A DNA stretch of 64,000 bases from Thermoactinospora rubra (GCF_002093975.1 NZ_MSZZ01000052.1:1-64000); one strand, 5' to 3'. Numbered from the stretch's first letter, positions 42,199 to 51,317 are shown. Translations and numbers: made by a program. Notes: generated from the sequence alone by a model not told the origin.

Positions 42199-44019
42199 CT
42201 ACTCGCGGTCTTCCGCGGCGGTCTTGCGCCGCCTGGCCAGCAGGAGGCCGCCGCCGGCCAGCACGACCACGGCGGCGATCACGCCGATGATGACCCCCGT
42301 GTTGGCGCCGCCGCCGGCGGCCGAGGAGGCGGCCTCGACGGGCTTGGCGTCCATGGAGTACATCGGCCAGCCGCTGACGCCGCCGTACAGGATGCCCTCG
42401 CCCGGCCTGCCCTCGGGCACCGGGGTGATGCTGGTGATCCGGTCCTTGCGGTACAGCTCCAGGTTGTTCGGGTAGTAGATCGCGATGACCGGCGCGTTGA
42501 CGTAGAGGTTGCGCTGCATCTGCTTGATGAGCTCGGCGCGCTTGGCGCGGTCGAGCTCCTTCAGCTGCTGCTGGTAGAGGTCCTCGTACTCCTTGTTGCA
42601 CCAGAACGACTCGGTGCCGCCGCCCTCGCCGGTCGGGGTGGGCCGCCTGCTGCACAGGTGGGTGGCCAGCACCTCCTCGGGGTCGGGGTTGACCGACCAG
42701 CCGCTGATCGCGATGTCGAACAGGGCCGTGCTGCCGGTCTCCTCGGTGAACTTGTTGGAGTCGAGCTTCCTCGTGGTCAGCGTGATGCCGATCTCCTTGA
42801 ACCACCCGGTGAGGAACTGGGCGAGCTTGTCCTCGGTCGGGGTGTCGGTGTGGATGCTGAAGCGGAACTCCAGCTTGCGCTTGCCGTCGGGCATCGTGCG
42901 GACGCCGTCGGGGCCCTTCTTGTAGCCCGCCTCGTCCAGGATCTGGTTGGCCTTGGCCAGGTCGAAGGTGACCTTCTCCTCGCCGGTCGCCTCCCAGAAG
43001 AAGTCCTTGTACATGGGCGGGACGATCGAGCCGTTGGCGGCCACCGCCAGGCCGTTCTGCACCTCCTCGACGAGCTTCTGCTTGTCGATGGCGTAGTGGA
43101 GCGCCTGGCGCACCTTGACGTCCTTCAGCGCGGGGTGTCCGTCGCCGACGGGCTTGTCGTCGCTGGTCGTGGCGCCGTGGTTGATCTGCAGGTAGGCGGC
43201 GCGGCGGCCGGGGGTGTTCCACTGCACGATGTTCGGGTCGCCCGCGCCGGCCTCCCACTGGGGCGCGGCCAGGCGGCCGATGAGGTCGATGTCGCCCTTC
43301 TTCAGGCCGGCGACGGCGGCCTCGGGGTTCTCGTAGAAGATGACCTGCAGCTCGTGGACGTTGGGCTCGCCGCGCCAGTAGTTGGGGTTGGCCTTGAGCT
43401 TGACGTACTGGTCCTTCTTCTGCTCGAACGGGATGTAGGGGCCGTTGGTGGGCGGGTTGTCCTCCGCCTCGTAGGTCCCGACGTCCTTGGTCTCCCACAC
43501 GTGCTTGGGCACGATCGGGATGGGGTTGTCCAGCATCGACGCCTGCGGCGCCTTGGTCTTGATGACCAGCGTCCGGTCGTCGGTGGCGGTGACGGACTCG
43601 AAGTTCTCCACGGCCGGGCCGTTGCCCGCCTTGGCCGCGTCGTCCGTCATGATCTTGTTGAAGGTCCAGGCGGCGTCGTGCGCGGTGACCGGCTTGCCGT
43701 CCGACCACTTGGCTTCACGGATCTTGAAGGTCCACGTGAGGCCGTCCTCCGAGGTGCTCCAGGACTCGGCCAGGTCCGGGCTCGGCTCCAGGGTCTTGGG
43801 ATCCGGCGTGGTGAGGAACATGTAGGTCCACCGCTGGATCTGCCCGGAGATCAGCCGCACCGCCTTGAAGGGGTTCAGCGAGTCCACGGACTGGATGGAG
43901 CCGATCCGGACGATCTTCTTCCCCGCCTGCTGGGGATTCTGGGCCAGGGCGGTCTGTCCCTGTCCCACCAGTAAAAACGCCACCCCGAGCGCCGACAGGC
44001 GCGCGAGCCATTTCGTCAT
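42199..44019 (-). CDS. peptide ABC transporter solute-binding protein with C-terminal membrane anchor
   Basis: A 606-residue family 5 binding protein from ATG 44019 with GGTGAGG upstream. An N-terminal signal peptide (LSALGVAFLLVGQGQTALA) lacks a lipobox cysteine. The body shows DSLNPFKAVRL, LAESWSTSEDGLTWTFKIRE and KWSDGKPVTAHDAAWTF. The C-terminus has an alanine/glycine linker, one hydrophobic span GVIIGVIAAVVVLAGGGLLL and basic RRRK, so it is probably anchored to the outer face of the membrane by its C-terminus. It heads the operon. Confidence 0.92.
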   Translation of the reverse strand: MTKWLARLSALGVAFLLVGQGQTALAQNPQQAGKKIVRIGSIQSVDSLNPFKAVRLISGQIQRWTYMFLTTPDPKTLEPSPDLAESWSTSEDGLTWTFKIREAKWSDGKPVTAHDAAWTFNKIMTDDAAKAGNGPAVENFESVTATDDRTLVIKTKAPQASMLDNPIPIVPKHVWETKDVGTYEAEDNPPTNGPYIPFEQKKDQYVKLKANPNYWRGEPNVHELQVIFYENPEAAVAGLKKGDIDLIGRLAAPQWEAGAGDPNIVQWNTPGRRAAYLQINHGATTSDDKPVGDGHPALKDVKVRQALHYAIDKQKLVEEVQNGLAVAANGSIVPPMYKDFFWEATGEEKVTFDLAKANQILDEAGYKKGPDGVRTMPDGKRKLEFRFSIHTDTPTEDKLAQFLTGWFKEIGITLTTRKLDSNKFTEETGSTALFDIAISGWSVNPDPEEVLATHLCSRRPTPTGEGGGTESFWCNKEYEDLYQQQLKELDRAKRAELIKQMQRNLYVNAPVIAIYYPNNLELYRKDRITSITPVPEGRPGEGILYGGVSGWPMYSMDAKPVEAASSAAGGGANTGVIIGVIAAVVVLAGGGLLLARRRKTAAEDRE

Positions 44020-44242
44020 GTGTGCCTCACCTTCAGGCGGGGTTACCTGTTGTAGAAGAAGGCACACCCTAGGGAGACCACGTGTCAACGAGTGGCGGAA
44101 AATTGTTTCATTCCCGTTGCATGGCGCGGTGTTATTTTTCACCCCGATAGGGCGACCGCGTGCCGCGCATGACCCGTTCCGGTACGGCGAGGCGGCCGGT
44201 GTGGCGCGGCATGGGGCGGCGATCCCCGGGCAGGGGAGCGGC

Positions 44243-44791
44243 ATGACTATGGACGGCAAGACAATCGCGTTCCTCGTCGCCCCCGAGGGCGTCGAGCAGG
44301 TCGAGCTCATCGAGCCGTGGAAGGCCGTCAAGCAGGCCGGCGGCACCCCCCTGCTGGTCTCGACCGAGCAGGGCCGGATCCAGGCGTTCAACCACCTCGA
44401 CAAGGGCGACCACTTCGCCGTCGACGCGACGGTGGACAGCACCTCCCCGGCCGAGTTCGACGGGCTGGTGCTGCCCGGCGGCGTCGCCAACCCCGACTTC
44501 CTGCGCACGGTCCCGCAGGCGGTGCGCTTCGTGCGGGAGTTCTTCGACTCCGGCAAGCCCGTGGCCGCCATCTGCCACGCGCCGTGGACGCTGATCGAGG
44601 CCGACGTCGTGCGCGGCCGTACGCTCACGTCCTGGCCGAGCCTGCGGACGGACCTGCGCAACGCCGGGGCGACGTGGGTGGATCAGGAGGTCGTGGTGGA
44701 CACCTCGGGGCCGAACACGCTGGTGACCTCGCGCAAGCCGGACGACCTCAAGGCGTTCTGCCAGGCCGCCCTCGACGCCTTCGGCGCCTGA
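44243..44791 (+). CDS. DJ-1/PfpI-family class I glutamine amidotransferase-like protein
   Basis: A 182-residue protein from ATG 44243, with GGGGAG upstream. The PfpI-type core is clear: TIAFLVAPEGVEQVEL, FDGLVLPGGVANPDFL and the nucleophile elbow AAICHAPW. Members act as proteases, glyoxalases or deglycases under stress. Length and motif order fit the general-stress YhbO/PfpI branch. Downstream of its stop lies a triple 11-bp repeat. Confidence 0.9.
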   Translation: MTMDGKTIAFLVAPEGVEQVELIEPWKAVKQAGGTPLLVSTEQGRIQAFNHLDKGDHFAVDATVDSTSPAEFDGLVLPGGVANPDFLRTVPQAVRFVREFFDSGKPVAAICHAPWTLIEADVVRGRTLTSWPSLRTDLRNAGATWVDQEVVVDTSGPNTLVTSRKPDDLKAFCQAALDAFGA

Positions 44792-44805
44792 GCGGTCAGC
44801 GGCGC

Positions 44806-44838
44806 AGCGGGTAGACAGCGGGTAGACAGCGGGTGGAC
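44806..44838. repeat. three tandem 11-bp units
   Basis: AGCGGGTAGAC occurs twice and AGCGGGTGGAC once, end to end, 15 bp after the stop of the DJ-1/PfpI gene. Confidence 0.95.
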
Positions 44839-44956
44839 GGGGCCGGCGAGGCCGGGCTTCGGCAGAGGTCGACGACGTCGCGTGATCGAAACGGTGGAGT
44901 GACCCTCTAGCGGGCACGCCGGGAATGGTCTAAATATAGGCCAAAAGGAGTCCCGC

Positions 44957-45844
44957 ATGCCTGACGCGATCGACCTGGTGGCCTCCTGGGCCGGACAACC
45001 CGTCACCGCTGTGCCGATCAAGGGTGGACTGAGCCACCGGATCGCCCGCGTGGAGGCCGAGGACGGCCGGAGGTGGCTGTTACGGGTGCTGGACCCGGCG
45101 GTCTCGGCCGCCGGGCTCGGGATCCCGATCGACCAGGAGATCGCCAACACGGTCCGGGCGGCGCGGGCCGGGGTGGGCGCGCGGATCGTGCACCTGTGGC
45201 CGGAGGCCGGCGCGCTCCTGCTGGAGTACATCGACGGCGTCACGCTCGACGCCAAGGGCGTGGCGGACGACATCGAGGGCGTCGCGAAGGCGTGCCGGAC
45301 GCTGCACGCCGGGCCGCGGTTCGTCAACGACTTCTCGATCTTCGACAAGCTGCGGCAGTTCATCGCCATCTGCCGGGAGCACGACCTCCCCATGCCGCCC
45401 GGCTTCAAGGACGTCCTGCCCGCGGTGGCCGACATCGAGCGGGCCATGCCCGCCGTGCCTGCCGTCCCCTGCCACAACGACCTGCTGCCGGAGAACTTCA
45501 TCACCACCCCCTCCGGCGTCCGCATCGTCGACTACCAGCTGTCCGGCAACAACGACCCGGCCTTCGAGCTCGGCGACATCGCCGCCGAGGCCGACTTCGA
45601 CCCTGACCAGACGGCGAGGCTGGCCAGGGCGTACGGCATCGACGTCGCGCGGGTCCGGCTCTTCGCGATCATGTCGAACGTGACGTGGACGCTGTGGTTC
45701 TCGGTCCACTCCGGGCTGCTGACCACCAGGGCGGACTTCGACTACGAGGCCGAGGCGGCCGACAAGCTCGCGCAAGCCGTACGCGCCCTCGACGACCCAG
45801 CCTTCGGGCGGCTGATCGACGCCGTCCGGAAACCCCCCAGGTAA
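44957..45844 (+). CDS. small-molecule kinase (APH/choline kinase family)
   Basis: A 295-residue protein. It shows the choline-kinase/aminoglycoside-phosphotransferase layout: GGLSHRIARVEAEDG (P-loop-like), LLLEYIDGVTL (hinge), Brenner motif CHNDLLPENF and metal motif VDYQLSGNNDPAFELGD. This looks more like choline/ethanolamine kinases than resistance enzymes. The next gene is an APC permease 12 bp away, so it probably phosphorylates the imported amine. The substrate is inferred. Confidence 0.83.
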   Translation: MPDAIDLVASWAGQPVTAVPIKGGLSHRIARVEAEDGRRWLLRVLDPAVSAAGLGIPIDQEIANTVRAARAGVGARIVHLWPEAGALLLEYIDGVTLDAKGVADDIEGVAKACRTLHAGPRFVNDFSIFDKLRQFIAICREHDLPMPPGFKDVLPAVADIERAMPAVPAVPCHNDLLPENFITTPSGVRIVDYQLSGNNDPAFELGDIAAEADFDPDQTARLARAYGIDVARVRLFAIMSNVTWTLWFSVHSGLLTTRADFDYEAEAADKLAQAVRALDDPAFGRLIDAVRKPPR

Positions 45845-45856
45845 GGAGCACCACCC

Positions 45857-47374
45857 ATGACCGTCGACGAGGACGCCAAGCGGCTCGCCGAGCTCGGCTA
45901 CAAGCAGGAGCTGGCCAGAACGTGGAGCGGCTTCTCCAACTTCGCCATCTCCTTCTCCATCATCTCCATCCTGGCCGGCTGCTTCACCACCTTCGGCCAG
46001 GCGTGGAACAACGGCGGGCCGATCGCGATCTCGTGGGGCTGGCCGATCATCTCGATCTTCATTCTGATCATCGGTTTCTGCATGTCGGAGCTGGTCTCGG
46101 CGTACCCGACCGCGGGCGGCATCTACTGGTGGGCCGCCAAGCTGGGCAGGCCCGTCCACGGCTGGTTCACCGGCTGGCTCAACCTCATCGGCCTCGTGGC
46201 GGTCACCGCCTCGGTCGACTACGGCTGCGCGACCTTCCTCAACATCACGCTCAACAGGCTCACCGGCGGGGCCTGGGAGGGCACGCTCACCCAGGCGTTC
46301 CTGCTGTTCGTGGTAATCCTCATCCTCCACGCGCTGATCAACATCTTCAGCCACCGGCTGATCTCACTGCTGCAGAACGTCTCGGTCTGGTGGCACGTGG
46401 CCGGCGCGGCGATCGTCGTCGCGATCCTGGTCTTCGCTCCCAGCGAGCACCAGACGCTCGGCTTCGTGTTCACCGAGACGATCAACAACTCCGGCTTCGA
46501 CGACGGCGTGTTCTGGTTCTACGTGCTGCCGCTGGGCTTCCTGCTCACGCAGTACACGATCACCGGCTTCGACGCCTGCGCCCACGTGTCGGAGGAGACG
46601 CAGGGCGCGGCCCGGTCGGCGGCCAAGGGCCTGTGGCAGTCGATCTTCTACTCGGCGGTCGGCGGCTGGATCCTGCTGCTGTCGTTCCTGTTCGCCGCCA
46701 CGAACGTGGAGGAGATCAACAAGCAGTTCGGCTTCGTGGGCGCGATCTTCGACACCGCGCTCCCGGCGAACCTGGCCACCGCGGTCTTCGCGATCTCCAC
46801 GATCGGCCAGTTCTTCTGCGGCATGAGCTGCGTGACCTCGATGTCGCGGATGACCTACGCCTTCTCGCGCGACGGCGCCGTACCCGGCTGGCGGCTGTGG
46901 TCGAAGGTCGACCGCAACCGGACGCCCGTCAACGCGATCATCGCCGGGTGCGCCGTGGCCGGCCTGATCACGCTGCCCGCGCTCTACGCCCCTCCCGGAC
47001 TCGGCACCCCGGTGGCGTTCTACGCGGTGGTCTCGATCGCCGTGATCGGCCTCTACGTGGCGTTCCTCATCCCGATCTGGCTGCGCCTGCGGATGGGTGA
47101 CCGGTTCGTGCCGGGTCCGTGGACGCTGGGGTCGAAGTACCGCGTGCTGTGCTGGATCGCGTGCGTCGAGATCGTCGTGATCTCGATCTACTTCATCATG
47201 CCGCTGTCACCCGCCGGCATCCCCGGCAACCCCGACTTCACCTGGACGTCGGTCAACTACGCGCCGATCCTGCTGGGCGTGGTGCTCCTCGGCATCGCGC
47301 TGTGGTGGAACCTGTCGGCCAAGAAGTGGTTCACCGGCCCGCGCCGCACGGTCGACGAGGTGCCGGTCGCCTGA
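45857..47374 (+). CDS. APC-superfamily amino acid/amine permease
   Basis: A 505-residue membrane protein with about 12 hydrophobic segments. The APC start motif reads ELGYKQELARTWSGFSNFAI, then GGPIAISWGWP and the conserved ELVSAYPTAGGIYWWAAKLG. TITGFDACAHVSEET matches the loop of the amine/GABA permease (BAT1/UGA4-like) branch. It imports an amino acid or amine with protons or in exchange. It forms an operon with the upstream kinase, whose ribosome-site region overlaps the kinase stop. Confidence 0.9.
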   Translation: MTVDEDAKRLAELGYKQELARTWSGFSNFAISFSIISILAGCFTTFGQAWNNGGPIAISWGWPIISIFILIIGFCMSELVSAYPTAGGIYWWAAKLGRPVHGWFTGWLNLIGLVAVTASVDYGCATFLNITLNRLTGGAWEGTLTQAFLLFVVILILHALINIFSHRLISLLQNVSVWWHVAGAAIVVAILVFAPSEHQTLGFVFTETINNSGFDDGVFWFYVLPLGFLLTQYTITGFDACAHVSEETQGAARSAAKGLWQSIFYSAVGGWILLLSFLFAATNVEEINKQFGFVGAIFDTALPANLATAVFAISTIGQFFCGMSCVTSMSRMTYAFSRDGAVPGWRLWSKVDRNRTPVNAIIAGCAVAGLITLPALYAPPGLGTPVAFYAVVSIAVIGLYVAFLIPIWLRLRMGDRFVPGPWTLGSKYRVLCWIACVEIVVISIYFIMPLSPAGIPGNPDFTWTSVNYAPILLGVVLLGIALWWNLSAKKWFTGPRRTVDEVPVA

Positions 47375-47383
47375 CCCCGCTCG

Positions 47384-47412
47384 CGAGGGGTACGGCTCAG
47401 CCGTACCCCTCG
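47384..47412. terminator. bidirectional terminator containing the lipB stop
   Basis: A perfect 13-bp stem (CGAGGGGTACGGC with its complement) with a 3-base TCA loop. The loop is the complement of the TGA stop of lipB, so the terminator of the permease gene is built from the end of lipB. Confidence 0.85.
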
Positions 47413-48035
47413 AAAGCCTCGATCACGGCGGCGACGGTCTCGTCCATCGAGGCGCGCCCGAGCTCGCGCTTGATCGAGGTCATGTCGACGTCGGGCATCC
47501 CGCAGGCCACGGCCCACTTCCACGGCTCGAGGTCGCCGTCGACGTTGAGCGCGAAGCCGTGGCTGGTGACCCCCCGGCTCTGCCGCATCCCGATCGAGAC
47601 GATCTTGCGGCCGGTCTCGACGGTCCACACGCCCGTGAGCAGCTCCGAGCCGGGCGGGGTGTCGCGGCGCTCGCAGGGCAGGCCCAGCTTGCCCAGCGCC
47701 TCGACCAGGCGCAGCTCGACCTCGCGCACGTAGTCGACGATGCCCTCGCCCTCGTCGAGCTTGACGATCAGATATCCGACCAGCTGGCCGGGGCCGTGGT
47801 AGGTGAGCTGCCCGCCACGGGTGGTCTCCACCACCGGCACGCCGCGCGAGGGGTCGGGCAGGTGCTCGATGGGAGTGCGCCGGCCGATGGTGAAGACCGG
47901 CGGATGGCTGAGCAGCCACAGCGTGTCGGGCCGCTCCTCGCGCTGGCGCTCGCCGACCAGCTCCTTCATGCGCTCCATCGCCGGCTCATAGTCGACCAGC
48001 TCGTCGCGCATCACCGACAGGGGCCGTTGCCTCAT
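47397..48035 (-). CDS. lipB: octanoyl-[ACP]:protein N-octanoyltransferase
   Basis: A 212-residue protein. Motifs TTRGGQLTYHGPGQLVGY, KIVSIGMRQSRGVTSHGFAL (with the catalytic lysine) and VACGMPDVDMTSIKREL (with the catalytic cysteine) identify LipB. It transfers octanoyl groups from ACP to lipoyl domains, the first step of lipoate synthesis. lipA is not in the window. Confidence 0.95.
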   Translation of the reverse strand: MRQRPLSVMRDELVDYEPAMERMKELVGERQREERPDTLWLLSHPPVFTIGRRTPIEHLPDPSRGVPVVETTRGGQLTYHGPGQLVGYLIVKLDEGEGIVDYVREVELRLVEALGKLGLPCERRDTPPGSELLTGVWTVETGRKIVSIGMRQSRGVTSHGFALNVDGDLEPWKWAVACGMPDVDMTSIKRELGRASMDETVAAVIEAFEGYG

Positions 48036-48044
48036 GCTTCGAGG

Positions 48045-48215
48045 CTAGCGCAGCGGCAGGATGATCCAGAGCACGATGTACAGGGGGATGCCGACGAACG
48101 GCAGGGCGGAGGCGACCAGCCACAGGATGCGGACGAGCGTGGGCGACCAGCCCAGCGACTCGGCGATCCCGCCGCAGACGCCGCCGAAGATCTTGTGTTT
48201 GCTGGAGCGGTGCAT
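48045..48215 (-). CDS. PspC-domain mini-protein
   Basis: A 56-residue protein from ATG 48215 with GGGAGG 7 bases upstream. It is a lone PspC domain: basic HRSSKHKIFGGVCGGIAESL, then LVRILWLVASALPFVGIPLY and a second hydrophobic stretch to the end. PspC domains sit in the membrane and are linked to envelope stress. It lies 9 bp upstream of lipB on the same strand, so the two may be co-transcribed. Confidence 0.85.
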   Translation of the reverse strand: MHRSSKHKIFGGVCGGIAESLGWSPTLVRILWLVASALPFVGIPLYIVLWIILPLR

Positions 48216-48281
48216 CGCTATGCCTCCCAGTGGATTCGGCTTTCACCTGGAAAACGGACTGCCCCGAGATCCGCGTTCCAG

Positions 48282-48800
48282 TTACCGACCCTGAGAAAAC
48301 CCTGACAGGGTCAGCCATTCCCGGGCGCACTCGATGTGCTCCCTGGTCAGCCCGAGCCTGGGATCGACATTGATCAGCAGGAAGGGGCCGATTCCCCGGC
48401 GGGCCCCGAGGTACTTCTCGTCCTCCTCGAAGACCTGGTCGTCGAACCACACGAACGGCCGCCCGGCCACGTACTCGGCCACATGCGGGGTCTTGAACAT
48501 CTCGCCCAGCTCGCACGGCAGGTCGGGAGCCATCGGGATGACCGGCAGGGGCGGCAGGCCGATGCGCGGCGCGATCCACTCGTTGGCGGCCTCCTCCCAG
48601 GTGGTCGCCCACACCAGCTCCGCCCGCGCCGACAGGGCGAGCTCCATCAGCCAGGTCCCGTGTGCCTCGTTGAGGCGGACCGTGTAGGTCTCGTCGCGGA
48701 TGGCGCATTGGTAGCGCCTGAATCCGGGCCGCGCCGCCAGCGGGTTGAGCACGCCATCGACGTCGACGAGCACCAGGGGGCGCCCGTGCATGGCGCGCAT
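48282..48800 (-). CDS. HAD-like phosphatase-fold protein
   Basis: A 172-residue protein; ATG 48791 (MHGRPLVLVDVDGVLNPL) is a possible shorter start. The HAD nucleophile motif DVDGVLN, a serine/threonine-like motif in LVWATTWEEAAN and the acidic FVWFDDQVFEED fit the HAD domain set sometimes found in multidomain RNA-repair proteins of actinobacteria. It stands alone here. The substrate is unknown. Confidence 0.75.
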   Translation of the reverse strand: MRAMHGRPLVLVDVDGVLNPLAARPGFRRYQCAIRDETYTVRLNEAHGTWLMELALSARAELVWATTWEEAANEWIAPRIGLPPLPVIPMAPDLPCELGEMFKTPHVAEYVAGRPFVWFDDQVFEEDEKYLGARRGIGPFLLINVDPRLGLTREHIECAREWLTLSGFSQGR

Positions 48801-48892
48801 TCTTCCAGCTTCTCCGCACGCCGTACACTCCCGTGGTCCGTTAGCCTTTGCTGGGTCTCCCCGTCAGTCTCCCGTCAGAAAGGTGCGCGCGC

Positions 48893-49720
48893 GTGAGCTG
48901 GTTGGAAGCGGTGGTCCTCGGACTCATCCAGGGGCTGACGGAGTTCCTGCCGATCTCCTCCAGCGCCCACATCCGCGTGCTGTCGGCCTTCTTCGGCTGG
49001 GAGGACCCCGGGGCGGCGTTCACGGCGGTCATCCAGCTCGGCACCGAGGCGGCGGTGCTCATCTACTTCCGCCGGCAGATCTGGGAGATCGTCTCGACCT
49101 GGACGAGGGCGCTGTGGCGGCCGGAGCTGCGCGGCGCCCCCGCCGCCCGCATGGGCTGGTACATCATCCTCGGCACCCTGCCCATCGTGACGCTGGGCCT
49201 GGCGTTCAAGGACCAGATCGAGACCGTCTTCCGCGACCTGCGCCTGGTCGGCACCACGCTGATCGTCTTCGCGCTGATCCTGTGGTTCGCCGACCGTACG
49301 GCACGCAACAAGCTGACGCTGGAGAAGCACCTCAGCCCGGTCCACGCGGTGGTGTGCGGCCTGGCCCAGTCGCTGGCGCTGATCCCCGGCGTGTCCCGCT
49401 CCGGCGGCACCATCACCGCCGGCCTGCTGCTGGACTACCGCCGGGAGGAGGCCGCGCGCTACTCCTTCCTGCTGGCCATCCCGGCCGTGCTGGGCGCGGG
49501 GGTCTTCGAGCTGCGCAAGATCGGCGAGGAGGGCTCGCCCGACTGGGGGCCCACGATCCTGGCCACGGCGATCTCGTTCGTGGTGGGCTACCTGGCGGTG
49601 TCGTGGTTCCTGAAGTACATCAGCACCCACAGGTTCACCGGCTTCGTGATCTACCGGGTGGCGCTGGGCGCGTTCATCATCCTGGCCGTGACCCTGGGCT
49701 GGCTGCCGGCCAACGGCTAG
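48893..49720 (+). CDS. uppP: undecaprenyl-diphosphatase
   Basis: A 275-residue membrane protein from GTG 48893 (MSWLEAVVLGLIQGLTEFLP), with GAAAGG upstream. The active-site signatures EFLPISSSAH and IPGVSRSGGT are intact. UppP recycles the undecaprenyl carrier of cell-wall synthesis and gives bacitracin tolerance. About eight membrane segments. Its 3' end overlaps the convergent gene at 49677 by 44 bp. Confidence 0.95.
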   Translation: MSWLEAVVLGLIQGLTEFLPISSSAHIRVLSAFFGWEDPGAAFTAVIQLGTEAAVLIYFRRQIWEIVSTWTRALWRPELRGAPAARMGWYIILGTLPIVTLGLAFKDQIETVFRDLRLVGTTLIVFALILWFADRTARNKLTLEKHLSPVHAVVCGLAQSLALIPGVSRSGGTITAGLLLDYRREEAARYSFLLAIPAVLGAGVFELRKIGEEGSPDWGPTILATAISFVVGYLAVSWFLKYISTHRFTGFVIYRVALGAFIILAVTLGWLPANG

Positions 49721-50066
49721 CCAGGCAGAAGACCGCCGCGAAGGCGGCCCAGGCCGCGACGTAGGCGACCGGCTCCGCCCAGGCCCGGCCGACCAGGTCC
49801 GCCAGCGCCTGGGCGCCCTCGAAGTAGACGGCGGCCCCGACGGCCGCCCCGGGGATCGCGCCCCACCAGCGCTTCCACCACACCTCGTGGACGACGACCT
49901 CGTAGACGACCAGCGCGATCGGGCCGAGCAGCAGGAACTTCCAGTTCGACGCGCCCGCCACCCGGCTCAGGGCGATCACCGCGACCGCCGAGAGGGTGGT
50001 CAGCCCCACCACGGTCCAGAACGGGGCGGGCTCGTCTCGGGGGTCTGCGTCAACGGAGGCGTCCAC
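49677..50066 (-). CDS. hypothetical membrane protein
   Basis: A 129-residue protein from GTG 50066 with three to four hydrophobic segments (FWTVVGLTTLSAVAVIALS, FLLLGPIALVVYEVVVHEVW, YVAAWAAFAAVFCLA) and a conserved-looking WWKRWWGAIPGAAVGAAVYF. Not recognised. It starts 14 bp after the MFS stop on the same strand, so it may share that transcript. The 44-bp overlap with uppP leaves the true end certain but is unusual. Confidence 0.55.
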   Translation of the reverse strand: MDASVDADPRDEPAPFWTVVGLTTLSAVAVIALSRVAGASNWKFLLLGPIALVVYEVVVHEVWWKRWWGAIPGAAVGAAVYFEGAQALADLVGRAWAEPVAYVAAWAAFAAVFCLASRWPAASPGSRPG

Positions 50067-50080
50067 GTGGGCATTGTGGC

Positions 50081-51244
50081 TCAGGCGCGCCGGCCGGCGG
50101 CAGCGACTTTGGTCTGCGTTGCCGGCCTGCGGTAGGTCGCCAGCGTGAACAGCACGGTCGCCGCGCCTGCCACGACGGCGAACGTCGTCACGCCCGCTCT
50201 GCCGTACCACTCCAGGGCCAGGCCGCCGGACAGGCCGGCCACGAACATGCCGACGTACTGCGCCGACGACAGCAGGCCCAGCGCCACGGGCACGTCGCCG
50301 GGCGCGGCGGCGACGGTCCTGAGCTGCTGGGACGGGCCGATCAGCCAGCCCAGGCCGCCCCACAGGAACGCCCAGACCAGCGCGACGGGCAGGGCGAGGT
50401 TGGCCACCGGGATGAGCGCCATGAGCACCGTGGCCGAGCCGAGCGCGAGAAAGACCATCAGGCGCGGGCCGTAGGCGTCGGTGAGCCGGCCGCCGAAGTG
50501 GTTGCCGGCCACGCCGCCGACGCCGAAGGCCCACAGCACCGCCACGAAGGGCACGTCGAGCAGGGAGTCGAGGTAGGTGTAGGCGGAGAAGAAGGCCGCG
50601 AAGGCCAGCAGCTGGGTGACGAGCACGGCGAGCAGGCCCGGGTCGGCCAGCGGCGCGAAGCGGTCCCTGATGCGGCCGGAGGCGGGCAGCCGCAGGTCCG
50701 GCACCACCAGGGCGACGCCGAGGAAGCCGATCACGCCGAGCCCGGCGACCGTCCACAGCGTGGCGCGCCAGTCGGCGGCGCCGATGAGCGTGCCGAGCGG
50801 CACGCCGATCGCGGTCGACACGGTCAGCCCGCCCATCACCAGCGCCAGTGCCCGGCCGCGGCGTTCCTGCGTGGCAAGAGCGCTGGCCACGGCCGAGGCG
50901 GTCGGCGTGAACATCGACGCGCCGACCGCGGTGATCACCCGGGTGGCCAGCACGAGCTCCAAGGCCGGGGCCAGGGCGGTGAGGACGTTGCCCGCCACGA
51001 AGACCGCCAGGCCGATCAGCAGGACACGTTTGCGCGACAGGCGGGCGGTCAGAGCGGCCAGGACGGGCGACAGCACGGCGTACGACAGGGCGAAGACGGT
51101 CATGATCTGCCCGGCGACGGCCGGGGAGACGTCCAGGTCGTGGGCGATGGGCTGGACGAGCCCGGCGGTGACGAACATTCCGGTGCCGACGGCGAAGTTG
51201 CCGAGGGCGAGCGGGTACAGCGGCCGGTTCACGCGATCCTCCAA
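50081..51244 (-). CDS. MFS transporter (DHA1-type efflux)
   Basis: A 387-residue protein with 12 hydrophobic segments. The loop 2-3 motif reads LAALTARLSRKRVLL, and TRVITAVGASMFTPTASAV fits the drug:H+ antiporter-1 (Bcr/CflA/AraJ-like) group. It is divergent from an ArsR-family repressor 73 bp away, a usual layout for an inducible efflux pump. The exported compound is unknown. Confidence 0.9.
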   Translation of the reverse strand: MEDRVNRPLYPLALGNFAVGTGMFVTAGLVQPIAHDLDVSPAVAGQIMTVFALSYAVLSPVLAALTARLSRKRVLLIGLAVFVAGNVLTALAPALELVLATRVITAVGASMFTPTASAVASALATQERRGRALALVMGGLTVSTAIGVPLGTLIGAADWRATLWTVAGLGVIGFLGVALVVPDLRLPASGRIRDRFAPLADPGLLAVLVTQLLAFAAFFSAYTYLDSLLDVPFVAVLWAFGVGGVAGNHFGGRLTDAYGPRLMVFLALGSATVLMALIPVANLALPVALVWAFLWGGLGWLIGPSQQLRTVAAAPGDVPVALGLLSSAQYVGMFVAGLSGGLALEWYGRAGVTTFAVVAGAATVLFTLATYRRPATQTKVAAAGRRA

Positions 51245-51317
51245 AAAGTTGGACGCTCATCAAACTGGCTCAAAGTTGGATTGTTGTCAAACCCTCAAAC
51301 CGTCGTAGAGTGAGGGC
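51245..51317. promoter_or_regulatory. divergent MFS/ArsR promoter region with repeated half-sites
   Basis: This AT-rich gap holds AGTTGGA at 51247 and 51274 and TCAAAC at 51259, 51289 and 51295. They are candidate operators of the ArsR protein controlling both genes. Confidence 0.45.

Noticed and set aside
41179-43974. 931-residue plus-strand open frame
   Set aside because: Antisense shadow of the permease and binding-protein genes of the ABC operon.
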